A DNA stretch of 64,000 bases from Sediminicola luteus (GCF_002514735.1 NZ_KZ300477.1:1879-65878); one strand, 5' to 3'. Positions 45,266-53,787 are shown, counted from the stretch's first letter. Translations and numbers: made by a program. Notes: generated by a model from the sequence alone, not told the origin.

Positions 45266-45428
45266 ATACCATTTCAACATTGAAATACCCCCTAAAAAAT
45301 GGTTCTTTTTACCTTTGGTCATCAAAATAAAATAGAACCGTAGCTATGGCTATGCTTAGATTTTCTTTTTCACCCAAAGAAAAAATTCCTGTTTTTTTAT
45401 TGGTTGAATCTCAAAATTGAAATGGTAT
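45266..45428. repeat. intergenic element with perfect 12-bp inverted ends
   Basis: ATACCATTTCAA at 45266-45277 is the exact reverse complement of TTGAAATGGTAT at 45417-45428. The interior (45338-45355) contains CCGTAGCTATGGCTATGC, identical to 22573-22590 in another element. It may be a small non-coding mobile element (MITE-like). Confidence 0.5.
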
Positions 45429-45431
45429 TAC

Positions 45432-45469
45432 CCAAAAAAAAGCCACCCATAACTAGGTTACGGATGGCT
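45432..45469 (-). terminator. Rho-independent terminator after pckA
   Basis: On the minus strand AGCCATCC pairs with GGGTGGCT (one U-G pair), followed by eight Ts. It lies 45 bases after the pckA stop. Confidence 0.75.
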
Positions 45470-45514
45470 CGTATGCAAACAGCTTCCCAAAAAACGGAAA
45501 GCTACGGGATTAGG

Positions 45515-47128
45515 CTAAAATCCATAACGTTGCGGACCTCCCCTACGAATCTCTTCGTTGGCAAAGGCCTCGAACTTTTTAAAGTTTTCTCGAAAGGCAT
45601 TGGTCAGTTTAAAAGCGGTTTTATAGTAGGCCGCATCATCTTTCCAAGTGGCCCTCGGGCTCAATACCTCATCAGGTACTCCCGGACAGCTTCTGGGCTG
45701 TGCCACTCCGAATACCGAATGTATGTGGTAATCGTCGTAAGTATACAGACCTAGGTCGCCATTCATGGCCGCATTGATCATGGCACGGGTATATTTCAAC
45801 TCCATACGTTTTCCAACACCATAGGGCCCTCCGGTCCAGCCGGTATTTACCAACCAAACATTAACTCCCGCTTCCTTCATTTTGGCACTTAACATCTCGG
45901 CATACTTAGTCGGGTGCAACGGCATAAACGGTGCCCCAAAACAAGCAGAGAAAGAAGGTTGCGGCTCAACCACCCCGGCCTCGGTTCCGGCTACTTTTGC
46001 CGTATAGCCAGAAATAAAGTGGTAAGCGGCCTGGGCAGGTGTTAAACGACTTATGGGAGGTAAAACCCCAAAAGCATCTGCGGTTAAAAAGAAAATATTC
46101 TTAGGGTTGTCGCCATAAGATGGCTTCATAATATTTTCGATATGGTGTATGGGATAACTTACCCGTGTATTTTGGGTAATGGAGGTATCGGCAAAATCGA
46201 CAACCCCCTTATCGTCCATAATAACATTTTCTAAAATGGCCCCTTTTTTGATGGCCCCATAAATCTCTGGTTCTTTTTCGGCCGATAGATCGATAACCTT
46301 GGCATAACAACCACCTTCAAAGTTAAAGATGGAGTTTTCGCTGGTCCACCCATGTTCGTCATCACCGATCAATTTACGGTTGGCATCGGCGGACAAGGTT
46401 GTTTTCCCAGTACCCGATAGCCCGAAGAAAATAGCCGTATCGCCATTTACACCATAGTTGGCCGAACAGTGCATGGGTAAAGTGTTTTTATCTACCGGAA
46501 GAATAAAGTTCAAGGCAGAGAAAATACCTTTTTTAATCTCACCAGTATATCCGGTACCACCAACCAAAGCGATTTTTTTGGTAAAATTCAAGATGGCGAA
46601 ATTATGTTGTCTCGTACCGTCGATTTGGGCGTCTGCCATAAAACCGGGGGCATTCACCACCACCCATTCCGGATCAAAGCCCTGTAGTTCTTCTTCGGTT
46701 GGCCTAAGGAACATATTGTAGGCGAACAGGTTCGACCAAGGGTATTCGTTAATTACCCTTATGTTCATTTTATAAGCCGGATCGGCGCAAACGTAACTAT
46801 CGCGAACGAATACCTCCTTATCGCCCAGATAGGCAGTTACCTTATCATACAATTTATCAAAGGCCTCAGGTTCGAACGGGATATTGATATCGCCCCACCA
46901 AATCTTATCTTCGGTTCGGGCATCTTTTACAATAAACCTGTCCATGGGCGATCTACCGGTAAACTCTCCCGTGTTTACGGCCAATGCCCCTGAAGAAGCG
47001 GCTTTACCCATACCCTTTTCGATGGTGATACGGTGTAACTCGTCAGGTGATAACTGATAGGACACCTTTTCACTTGTAATTCCGTATTCCTTTAGCGAAA
47101 TCGATTTCGCTTTGGTTGTAGAATTCAT
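45515..47128 (-). CDS. pckA: phosphoenolpyruvate carboxykinase (ATP)
   Basis: A 537-residue gluconeogenic enzyme converting oxaloacetate and ATP to phosphoenolpyruvate. It has the kinase-type P-loop GLSGTGKTTLSAD (236-248), the metal-binding LIGDDEHGWT next to it, RSPMDRFIV near the N-terminus and NTGWTGGPYGVGKRM. The length matches the family. A perfect -7 box (TAGATTTG) lies 24 bases before the ATG, so it has its own promoter although DUF423 is just upstream on the same strand. Confidence 0.97.
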   Translation of the reverse strand: MNSTTKAKSISLKEYGITSEKVSYQLSPDELHRITIEKGMGKAASSGALAVNTGEFTGRSPMDRFIVKDARTEDKIWWGDINIPFEPEAFDKLYDKVTAYLGDKEVFVRDSYVCADPAYKMNIRVINEYPWSNLFAYNMFLRPTEEELQGFDPEWVVVNAPGFMADAQIDGTRQHNFAILNFTKKIALVGGTGYTGEIKKGIFSALNFILPVDKNTLPMHCSANYGVNGDTAIFFGLSGTGKTTLSADANRKLIGDDEHGWTSENSIFNFEGGCYAKVIDLSAEKEPEIYGAIKKGAILENVIMDDKGVVDFADTSITQNTRVSYPIHHIENIMKPSYGDNPKNIFFLTADAFGVLPPISRLTPAQAAYHFISGYTAKVAGTEAGVVEPQPSFSACFGAPFMPLHPTKYAEMLSAKMKEAGVNVWLVNTGWTGGPYGVGKRMELKYTRAMINAAMNGDLGLYTYDDYHIHSVFGVAQPRSCPGVPDEVLSPRATWKDDAAYYKTAFKLTNAFRENFKKFEAFANEEIRRGGPQRYGF

Positions 47129-47151
47129 AAAATATAGATTTATATTTTTGG

Positions 47152-47159
47152 CAAATCTA
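47152..47159 (-). promoter_or_regulatory. candidate pckA -7 box
   Basis: The minus strand reads TAGATTTG (perfect TAnnTTTG), 24 bases before the start codon. No clear -33 TTG is seen. Confidence 0.45.
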
Positions 47160-47188
47160 TAAAATATTAACCGCCTACACGCCCATTT

Positions 47189-47581
47189 TTAGTTGAACCT
47201 ACCATTTTTTAGGAGGTGATACCCACTCAAAATCCAAGCCACAATAAAAGCCAAACCTCCCAAAGGGGTTATAAAACCAATGGTTTTGAAGTCAAAGGCC
47301 GTTAGGGAATTAGTGGCTAAAAAATACAGGGAAAAAGAGAATAAAAGAATACCTAGGAGTACCAAGTAGAAAATAGGCTTTTTCTTCTTTTCAGAAATAC
47401 CAGGGATTACCCCTAAGAAAAGCAAGAACAACACATGATACATCTGGTACTGTACCCCGGTCTTAAAGGTCGCTACCCCATAGGCATCTACCAATTCCTT
47501 TAGACCATGGGCACCAAAAGCCCCTAGGCCAATAGTAAAGGCACCCAGCAAACAAGCGGTCGTTACAATTGTTTTGTTCAT
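47189..47581 (-). CDS. DUF423 family small membrane protein
   Basis: A 130-residue inner-membrane protein with four hydrophobic segments and the DUF423 hallmarks: GAFGAHGLKELVDAYGVATFKTGVQYQMYHVLFLL in the first half and ITPLGGLAFIVAW near the end. The biochemical function is unknown. It lies 60 bases upstream of pckA on the same strand. Confidence 0.9.
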   Translation of the reverse strand: MNKTIVTTACLLGAFTIGLGAFGAHGLKELVDAYGVATFKTGVQYQMYHVLFLLFLGVIPGISEKKKKPIFYLVLLGILLFSFSLYFLATNSLTAFDFKTIGFITPLGGLAFIVAWILSGYHLLKNGRFN

Positions 47582-47684
47582 AACTTTATCGAATATTTTT
47601 TTTATAAATACAACATTTTATACCTTCGTTTTTTCCCTTGGAAATAGTTTAGAAGGGTTGGAGAACCAAAAGTAGCGAAAAAGC

Positions 47685-49058
47685 ATGTCGAGAAAAATAC
47701 TAGTTGTTGGCGCAGGAAAGTCTACCGCATATTTGTTGGATTATCTGTTGGACAAAGCCGTTTCTGAGAATTTACATATCACCATAGGCGATCTTCATCC
47801 CGAAAACCTACCGGGGCATTACGCCATCCATGGGAATGCCGCTATTAAAAAACTGAATATTTTAGAGGCCGAACAGCGAAAAGCGGCCGTTGCGGAAGCC
47901 GATATCGTCGTTTCTATGTTACCGGCCCGTTTCCATATACATATGGCCAAAGATTGCTTGGATTTAGGTAAACATCTGGTTACGGCCTCTTATGTAAGTC
48001 CGGAGATTATGGCCTTGGACGCCGACGTTAAGGCCAAAGGTTTGGTTTTTATGAACGAGATTGGGGTAGATCCGGGCATAGATCATATGAGTGCCATGAA
48101 GGTGATAGACGAGATTCGTGATAAAGGCGGAAAAATGTTGCTCTTTGAATCTTTTACGGGCGGTTTGGTTGCCCCGGAAAGTGACAACAACCTATGGAAT
48201 TACAAATTCACTTGGAATCCGAGGAATGTGGTCGTGGCCGGACAAGGCGGTGCTGCCAAATTTATTCAAGAAGGCACCTATAAGTATATACCCTATCACA
48301 AATTGTTCCGACGCACCGAATTTTTAGAGGTAGAAGGTTTTGGTACTTTTGAGGCCTATGCCAATCGCGATTCATTAAAATATCGGGATGCCTACGGACT
48401 GCAAGACGCACTGACCCTTTATCGCGGTACCATGCGTAGGGTAGGTTTTTCGAAGGCCTGGAATATTTTCGTACAAATGGGCATGACCGATGACACCTAT
48501 ACCATAGAGAATTCGGAAGGCATGAGTTATAGGGAATTCGTAAACCTGTTCCTGCCATACTCCCCCACCGATTCTGTGGAACTGAAACTACGTCACTACC
48601 TTAAAATTGACCAAGACGATATTTTTTGGGGCAAGCTTTTAGATTTGGATCTTTTTAACGACCAGAAAAAAGTAACCGTAAAAAATGGCACCCCGGCCCA
48701 AATTTTACAATCCATTCTAGAAGCCAGCTGGACACTCGATAAAACCGATAAAGATATGATCGTCATGTATCATAAATTCGGTTATGAACTCGACGGAAAA
48801 AAACGCCAGATCGATTCGAATATGGTGGTTTTGGGCGAAGACGACACCCATACAGCCATGGCAAAAACCGTAGGCTTGCCCGTAGCTATGGCGACCTTGG
48901 CCATTTTGAACGGAAAAATAACCAAACCCGGGGTTCGCATACCGTTGGAAAAAGAGGTGTACGAACCTATTCTGGCTGAGCTTGAGACCTATGGAGTCCA
49001 CTTTAACGAATTCGAAACTTCCTATTTGGGCTATAATCCGGATACGGTAGGCCTGTAA
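47685..49058 (+). CDS. saccharopine dehydrogenase family protein
   Basis: A 457-residue enzyme of the Lys9/saccharopine reductase type. It has the N-terminal Rossmann motif VVGAGKSTAYL (about 7-17), VSMLPARFHIHMAKDCLDLGKHLVTASYVSPE, and NEIGVDPGIDHMSAMKVID (about 125-143), all typical of the lysine-forming or saccharopine-oxidising half of LKR/SDH. It likely acts in lysine breakdown. An Lrp-type regulator lies 25 bases downstream, a common arrangement for amino-acid catabolic genes. Confidence 0.88.
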   Translation: MSRKILVVGAGKSTAYLLDYLLDKAVSENLHITIGDLHPENLPGHYAIHGNAAIKKLNILEAEQRKAAVAEADIVVSMLPARFHIHMAKDCLDLGKHLVTASYVSPEIMALDADVKAKGLVFMNEIGVDPGIDHMSAMKVIDEIRDKGGKMLLFESFTGGLVAPESDNNLWNYKFTWNPRNVVVAGQGGAAKFIQEGTYKYIPYHKLFRRTEFLEVEGFGTFEAYANRDSLKYRDAYGLQDALTLYRGTMRRVGFSKAWNIFVQMGMTDDTYTIENSEGMSYREFVNLFLPYSPTDSVELKLRHYLKIDQDDIFWGKLLDLDLFNDQKKVTVKNGTPAQILQSILEASWTLDKTDKDMIVMYHKFGYELDGKKRQIDSNMVVLGEDDTHTAMAKTVGLPVAMATLAILNGKITKPGVRIPLEKEVYEPILAELETYGVHFNEFETSYLGYNPDTVGL

Positions 49059-49071
49059 ACCCAAGCTTTCG

Positions 49072-49079
49072 TATCTTTG
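49072..49079 (+). promoter_or_regulatory. -7 box four bases before the Lrp start codon
   Basis: TATCTTTG, a perfect TAnnTTTG, ends at 49079 and the ATG is at 49084. Transcription from it would give a leaderless or nearly leaderless mRNA. No good -33 element is seen. Confidence 0.45.
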
Positions 49080-49083
49080 TAGC

Positions 49084-49557
49084 ATGAAACCCCATCAGCA
49101 AGAAACGGTCAAAATAGACGGAATCGACAAGGAAATTCTGCGTTTTTTAATGGAGGACGCCCGTAAACCGATCCTTGAAATCGCACGTCGTATCGGTATC
49201 TCCGGTGCAGCCATCCACCAGCGTTTACGCAAATTGGAAGCTTCCGGTTTAATCTCCGGTTCCAAATTCATTATCAACCCGAGGGTGTTGGGATATACCA
49301 CCATGGCCTTTATCGGTATCTATCTCGACAAAGCGATACGAAACCCTGAAGCCGTGCGCCAATTGGAGAAAATACCCGAAGTATTGGAGTGCCACTATAC
49401 CACAGGCAACTGGAGTATACTAATCAAGATCATCTGTAAGGACAATGAGCATCTTATGAACCTGTTGAACCATAAGATACAGGCGATAGACGGGGTGTCG
49501 CGAACTGAGACCTTTATTTCGCTGAACCAGCAGATCGGGAGACAGATTAAGATTTAG
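49084..49557 (+). CDS. Lrp/AsnC family transcriptional regulator
   Basis: A 157-residue regulator. The N-terminal winged helix-turn-helix (about 10-55) has IDGIDKEILRFLMEDARKPILEIARRIGISGAAIHQRLRKLE. The C-terminal RAM ligand-binding domain (about 70-150) contains VLECHYTTGNWSILIKIICKD. Such proteins form octamers and sense amino acids. Its position after the saccharopine dehydrogenase gene suggests lysine-related control. Confidence 0.93.
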   Translation: MKPHQQETVKIDGIDKEILRFLMEDARKPILEIARRIGISGAAIHQRLRKLEASGLISGSKFIINPRVLGYTTMAFIGIYLDKAIRNPEAVRQLEKIPEVLECHYTTGNWSILIKIICKDNEHLMNLLNHKIQAIDGVSRTETFISLNQQIGRQIKI

Positions 49558-49641
49558 TCCTTTCAAAATTGGTTGCCGCTTTTGATTCGCCGTAAACCAA
49601 ATTGATTAAACGAAAGCATCTAAATCCTTTGGTCACACCTA

Positions 49642-51396
49642 TCACGATTTTACGTTATACGGTATATATCCTTTCCATTGCCATGGGGTAAAGGTATCGC
49701 CAAGGAGCAACTCCAATAATTCCTTAAAAATACCTTCGGCATTATCGCTATTGGACATGATAAGCATCCCTTTCCCTTGTTCAGGGAACAAAATGGAATA
49801 ATGTTGAAAACCTTCGCTATGTCCACCCCGTAAAGCCGCCATTCCGTAAGGGGTATCGATCAAGGCCCAACCTAGTCCATAACTCAGGGAAAGGGTATCG
49901 TATGCATCTGTTTGCTTGGCAGCCAATGGCCCAAATTGGGCCTGGGTACGTATTTTGATATTGGGATGGAAAAGTAAATTGGTCAATTCCGATCTAGCCG
50001 AGGCCAAGCGCAATACATGCCCCAAAAACTTGCTGTAATCCTTCAAGGTGGTCTCCATAGATCCCGCCGCTGCCGCATCGTCGAGTTCAATATCCTTGGG
50101 CAACTTTTCCTGTGCTTTGTCGTGCCCATAGCAAAAGTTTCCTTCAAACCTTTTTTGCCACAAATAATCGGTTTGTTCCATTTGCAAGGGTTCGAAAACG
50201 AGTTCTCTCGCCAATACCTCCAAGGGTTTTTGGGCCACATATTCTACCACCCATTGTGCCAACATAAAACCCTCACCGGAATAGGCATGATGGGTACCCG
50301 GTTCAAAAAGTATACGCAGTTTACGCGCCTTATTATCCAACCAGCGCCAATTGGGAAAACCCGTTGTATGCGATAGACACATACGCAAGGTAATTTTCTT
50401 ATAACGCTCATCGCCATGTAGGTCCGAGAGCTTTCTAAAGTCTTGGGATATGGGTAAATCCGGTAGGGGAACATCAAAATAGGTATACACAGGTCTATCC
50501 AAATCCAACTTCCCATCCAGCACCATTTGGGCCACGATATAGGCAAAAACCGATTTACTCAACGAAGCAGCGTAAAACACATGGTCTTTTTTTAATGGGA
50601 TCCCTTTTTCTAAATCGGCATACCCCCAAACTTCCTGTAAAACCGGGGTGTTCTGGTCAAAAAGTGTAATACCCAAGCCGGTGACCTGGGCCTGTTGCAT
50701 TAGACGCTCAATCCTCGGCTCTACAGAATTTTTTGTTATTCGGCTTTCATCTAGCCGTTCCATATGCTTTTCAGACTGCCCATAACCACCCAGACAAAGC
50801 AGTAACAAGACCGCACTTAAAACCTGTGTTGGGGGTTTCTTGGATTGTCCCATCAAAAAAGGAATGGCCATCGGATAAAAGCAGCGTCCCTTTTTTATAA
50901 CCATACCAATATTCAACAAGATAATAGCTACCCAAATCGGTATGAGGAAAAGGAATAAGCGATACCCCATAAACATAAATAAACCAAAGCTTATGATTGC
51001 ATATATCAGGAAACTGATCTGAAAATTGACAACTTTGGCCCCATGTTCCCAATACTTCGGGTTATCGTCCCTTTTATGGATCCATAAAAAAAGTGGGATA
51101 AGTATATTGCTAAGGGGTAACACCAGGCCCAATAGCGGGGTGGCATGGAGCAACAACAACCATTTTAAGAGTAGGGTTTCTTGCTTTGGGTCATGTAACA
51201 CCAACAAATCCTCAACCTCTATCTCCAAGGCCGTGGCCAATAAGGTCACGGTTTTTAAATGCGGATTTACCTCGGCATTTTCGATGCGTTGTATGGTACG
51301 GACGGTAACCTGGGTTCGTAGGGATAATTCTTCTTGGGACCATCCCTTCTTCTTCCTTTGGTATCTTAATCTATCGGCAAGTGTTGCTGTTTCCAT
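49642..51396 (-). CDS. HTH-membrane-serine hydrolase fusion (membrane-bound one-component regulator?)
   Basis: A 584-residue single polypeptide with three parts. Residues 5-65 are an XRE-type helix-turn-helix (LRYQRKKKGWSQEELSLRTQVTVRTIQRIENAEVNPHLKTV). Residues about 75-205 hold four membrane segments with a DUF4870-like pattern, then a further hydrophobic stretch at 192-205. Residues about 225-575 are a class C beta-lactamase/D-Ala-D-Ala carboxypeptidase-like domain. That domain has SxxK as Ser278-Leu-Ser-Lys281, a Tyr372-Ser-Gly YxN-like motif, and RGGHSEGF in place of the KTG-type triad. The frame is continuous, so it is not an annotation join. It could be a regulator that reads wall or beta-lactam signals outside and binds DNA inside. 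Confidence 0.88.
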   Translation of the reverse strand: METATLADRLRYQRKKKGWSQEELSLRTQVTVRTIQRIENAEVNPHLKTVTLLATALEIEVEDLLVLHDPKQETLLLKWLLLLHATPLLGLVLPLSNILIPLFLWIHKRDDNPKYWEHGAKVVNFQISFLIYAIISFGLFMFMGYRLFLFLIPIWVAIILLNIGMVIKKGRCFYPMAIPFLMGQSKKPPTQVLSAVLLLLCLGGYGQSEKHMERLDESRITKNSVEPRIERLMQQAQVTGLGITLFDQNTPVLQEVWGYADLEKGIPLKKDHVFYAASLSKSVFAYIVAQMVLDGKLDLDRPVYTYFDVPLPDLPISQDFRKLSDLHGDERYKKITLRMCLSHTTGFPNWRWLDNKARKLRILFEPGTHHAYSGEGFMLAQWVVEYVAQKPLEVLARELVFEPLQMEQTDYLWQKRFEGNFCYGHDKAQEKLPKDIELDDAAAAGSMETTLKDYSKFLGHVLRLASARSELTNLLFHPNIKIRTQAQFGPLAAKQTDAYDTLSLSYGLGWALIDTPYGMAALRGGHSEGFQHYSILFPEQGKGMLIMSNSDNAEGIFKELLELLLGDTFTPWQWKGYIPYNVKS

Positions 51397-51418
51397 TTGA
51401 ACTGTTTTAACTACAGGG

Positions 51419-51426
51419 CAAAACTA
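51419..51426 (-). promoter_or_regulatory. -7 box for the HTH-hydrolase fusion gene
   Basis: The minus strand reads TAGTTTTG (perfect TAnnTTTG), 23 bases before the ATG. There is no -33 TTG; direct repeats occupy the upstream region instead. Confidence 0.5.
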
Positions 51427-51450
51427 CAAGGCGTCTCGATTTATTTACCC

Positions 51451-51483
51451 GTCATTTACAGGTCATGTAGATGTCATTTTACT
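51451..51483 (-). promoter_or_regulatory. three 11-bp direct repeats upstream of the fusion gene
   Basis: GTCAT begins at 51451, 51462 and 51473 (plus-strand reading), exactly 11 bp apart, in GTCATTTACAG, GTCATGTAGAT and GTCATTTTACT. The repeats lie 25-57 bases upstream of the -7 box, where an activator would bind on one face of the helix. Confidence 0.6.
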
Positions 51484-51504
51484 CACTACCAAGGTTTTCG
51501 CCCC

Positions 51505-51702
51505 TTAACCTGCCATTAAAGTACCACAAATACCCAAGCCCACAATAAGATAGATAGCGGCCAAAATAGCGAGTACCTTGGCCGTTTTTTTATGTTTGGA
51601 TCGAACGAAAATACTTATGCCTCCCAAGAGAATGGGCGGTACGAGCATAATCGCAAAAAGTAGGGCTACCAGGCCATTTAAATTACCGACTTCCAATATC
51701 AT
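51505..51702 (-). CDS. small two-helix membrane protein in the Lgt-like/radical SAM operon
   Basis: A 65-residue protein with two hydrophobic helices (about 10-32 and 42-62) separated by a basic loop (RSKHKKTAK). Its ATG overlaps the stop of the radical SAM gene (ATGA, 4 bases), so translation is coupled. I do not recognise the family. The operon position suggests a membrane partner or anchor for the radical SAM enzyme. Confidence 0.75.
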   Translation of the reverse strand: MILEVGNLNGLVALLFAIMLVPPILLGGISIFVRSKHKKTAKVLAILAAIYLIVGLGICGTLMAG

Positions 51703-53093
51703 GATAGGGCACTTTTAAGGGTGTTCAAATATTCTTTTTTATCGTCTCTATAAAAGAGGTTCATGGTCTCAAACGGAATAATCTTATTGTCTTTGTCTAC
51801 GATATGCACACAGGATTTTTTAATGGCGCGTACATCAAAATTATAAGCATCCACAAATTGCATGATTATAATTCGGAACAGATTATCGTAGCCCATGGCC
51901 GGAGCATCGATCATAGGTAGGCAGCACATAATAGACTGAAGGTTCTCGGAAGCACATTCCACCGAATTCCCGGTAGAAAAAAGTTCGATCATTTTACCAT
52001 GCAATTCAGTGTCTTGTTCGTAAACTATAGTGTTCTTACCATTATCCAAAAGTTCGGCCGGATTGATAAATCGTGTTAATGGAAATACCCCTTCTTCGGT
52101 CTTTAAGGCGTAACCCATCACCAAGGCATCGGGGTTACAGGGTACGGGTATCAGGTCATCAGGTTCGAACATGGGGGCCTGTTCCAAAATCTTTCGTCTC
52201 ACCTCGGTAAGGGTCATGCGGTCGGTAGTAACATTGAAATCGTCTAGGCGGCCGGCAATCTGAGTGGGCTGAAAAGTGATGCCACGAACGGCCCTTTGCT
52301 GCAAACCATAATCAATGATCTTACCGATCTCATCGTCATTTACCCCCTGTTGTAGGGTTACCACTAAGGTGGTAGAAAGATTTAAACGGTTCAGATGCTC
52401 CAAGGCCTGGGCACGGATCTTGGTAAGATCAGCCCCGCGCATGCGTTGTAAACTTGTGGCCTTGAACGAATCAAACTGCAAATAGATCTCAAAATCGGGC
52501 ATATAGCGTGCCAAACGTTGGGCAAAATCGAAATCCTTGGCAATAGCGATCCCGTTGGTATTCACCATAAGATGCCGGATTGGAAGCGTTTTGGCGTAAT
52601 CGAGAATTTCAAAAAACTGGGGATGCAAGGTAGGTTCTCCCCCACTGATCTGCACTACATCGGGTTCTTTTTCGTTGCGCACCACGGCATCGAGCATGGC
52701 CTTGACCTCTTCCAAACTGCGGTGCCGTCCATAGGTGGGCGAAGACCCGGCATAACAGGTGGGACAAGTGAGGTTGCAACGGTCGGTTATCTCAACCACG
52801 GTTAAACAAGAATGCTGCTCGTGATCGGGGCACAAACCACAATCATACGGACACCCATAATCAGTCTTGGTATTAAAGGTGTACGGAAACTCTGATGGCT
52901 TATTGTAATTTCGAATGTTTTTATAATAATCGATATCATCGGCGATCAGTACTTTAAACCGCCCGTGTTCCTTACATTTTTTATCCATATACACCTTTTC
53001 GTCCTGAAAAACGATTTTGGCATCGATCCGTTTAAGGCATTCGGGACAAAGGCTTAGGGTAAAATCATAATAGGTGTAAGCTCTGGTAGGCAT
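51699..53093 (-). CDS. Tes/MJ0619-like radical SAM protein
   Basis: A 464-residue radical SAM enzyme with unusually many cysteines. C16xxC19 plus C40 form a possible zinc or rubredoxin-like site; C81xxxC85xxC88 plus C96 is another possible metal site; the SAM cluster is C106NLTC110PTC113. QISGGEPTLHP and NTNGIAI follow, and the C-terminal part has SVECASENLQSIMCCLPMIDAPAMGYDNLFR. This layout is that of the MJ0619/tetraether lipid synthase group, which joins or methylates lipid chains, but the substrate here is unknown. Its start overlaps the end of the Lgt-like gene by 29 bases. Confidence 0.85.
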   Translation of the reverse strand: MPTRAYTYYDFTLSLCPECLKRIDAKIVFQDEKVYMDKKCKEHGRFKVLIADDIDYYKNIRNYNKPSEFPYTFNTKTDYGCPYDCGLCPDHEQHSCLTVVEITDRCNLTCPTCYAGSSPTYGRHRSLEEVKAMLDAVVRNEKEPDVVQISGGEPTLHPQFFEILDYAKTLPIRHLMVNTNGIAIAKDFDFAQRLARYMPDFEIYLQFDSFKATSLQRMRGADLTKIRAQALEHLNRLNLSTTLVVTLQQGVNDDEIGKIIDYGLQQRAVRGITFQPTQIAGRLDDFNVTTDRMTLTEVRRKILEQAPMFEPDDLIPVPCNPDALVMGYALKTEEGVFPLTRFINPAELLDNGKNTIVYEQDTELHGKMIELFSTGNSVECASENLQSIMCCLPMIDAPAMGYDNLFRIIIMQFVDAYNFDVRAIKKSCVHIVDKDNKIIPFETMNLFYRDDKKEYLNTLKSALS

Positions 53094-53787
53094 ATCGTAT
53101 TCCTTTGGTAATGGTTTTGGTGTAATAGCCCCAACAAAGTACGCATAACCACTGGATGCTGCTTAATCCGAATACGAAAAAACTATTGGGTTTTAAAAAT
53201 TCGATACCGAACCGAAATCCGAAATAGGCCAGCATAAACACTTGGAAAAGCCGTCCGTTCTCCCAGGTTTTACGACGCCATTGTTTGTAGAGCAGGAGGA
53301 ACAGTAGTATTAAAAACAAGAGTTCGTATACCATAATTGGATGTCGAAATAGACCATCTCCAAAATCTAAACCCCAGGGTAGGTCCGTAGGTTTGCCATA
53401 GGTGAATTCATCCAATCCGGCAAAGGCACAGCCCACACGCCCCACAAAAATACCCAGTACCAAAGGGAGGGTAAACAAATCGCCGGAAGAATGCTTTTCA
53501 CCAATGATTTTCTTCAGCAATTCTACTCCAAGTAAGCCCCCGAACAAACCACCCATAATGGTCTTGGCGTTTAGAAGGGCCAGCCACATTTGAGCAGAAT
53601 CGGGCCACTGCGGATGCTCTAAAAACCCCATGATTCTAGATCCTAAAAAAGCCCCCAGGGCCGCGCCAAGTATAATGCTTAGACGATTCGGACCGGAAAT
53701 GGCATCCGGATACGCTTTTTTCAAATACACATAGTATCTATAGCCTACGAAGAAGGCCGCGTATTCCATAATGAGGTGAAAGGTCAT
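53065..53787 (-). CDS. divergent prolipoprotein diacylglyceryl transferase (Lgt)-like membrane protein
   Basis: A 240-residue inner-membrane protein with about seven hydrophobic segments. It shares with Lgt the GGLFGGLLGVE segment (79-89), VGRVGCAFAG (115-124) and RHPIMVYE (148-155; Lgt has HPxQLYE). The Lgt HGG motif is not seen, because Lgt-type FHGGLIG is GGLFGG here. It is therefore a family member that may not act on the usual lipobox cysteine. It is first in an operon with the radical SAM gene, suggesting a phospholipid-dependent modification. Confidence 0.82.
   Translation of the reverse strand: MTFHLIMEYAAFFVGYRYYVYLKKAYPDAISGPNRLSIILGAALGAFLGSRIMGFLEHPQWPDSAQMWLALLNAKTIMGGLFGGLLGVELLKKIIGEKHSSGDLFTLPLVLGIFVGRVGCAFAGLDEFTYGKPTDLPWGLDFGDGLFRHPIMVYELLFLILLFLLLYKQWRRKTWENGRLFQVFMLAYFGFRFGIEFLKPNSFFVFGLSSIQWLCVLCWGYYTKTITKGIRYAYQSLHLL

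Larger units (their letters stand above)
45186..45514. other. intergenic region between convergent hemD and pckA
   Basis: No gene is seen in these 329 bases. They hold two terminators, one for each strand, and between them an inverted-repeat element (45266-45428). Confidence 0.7.
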
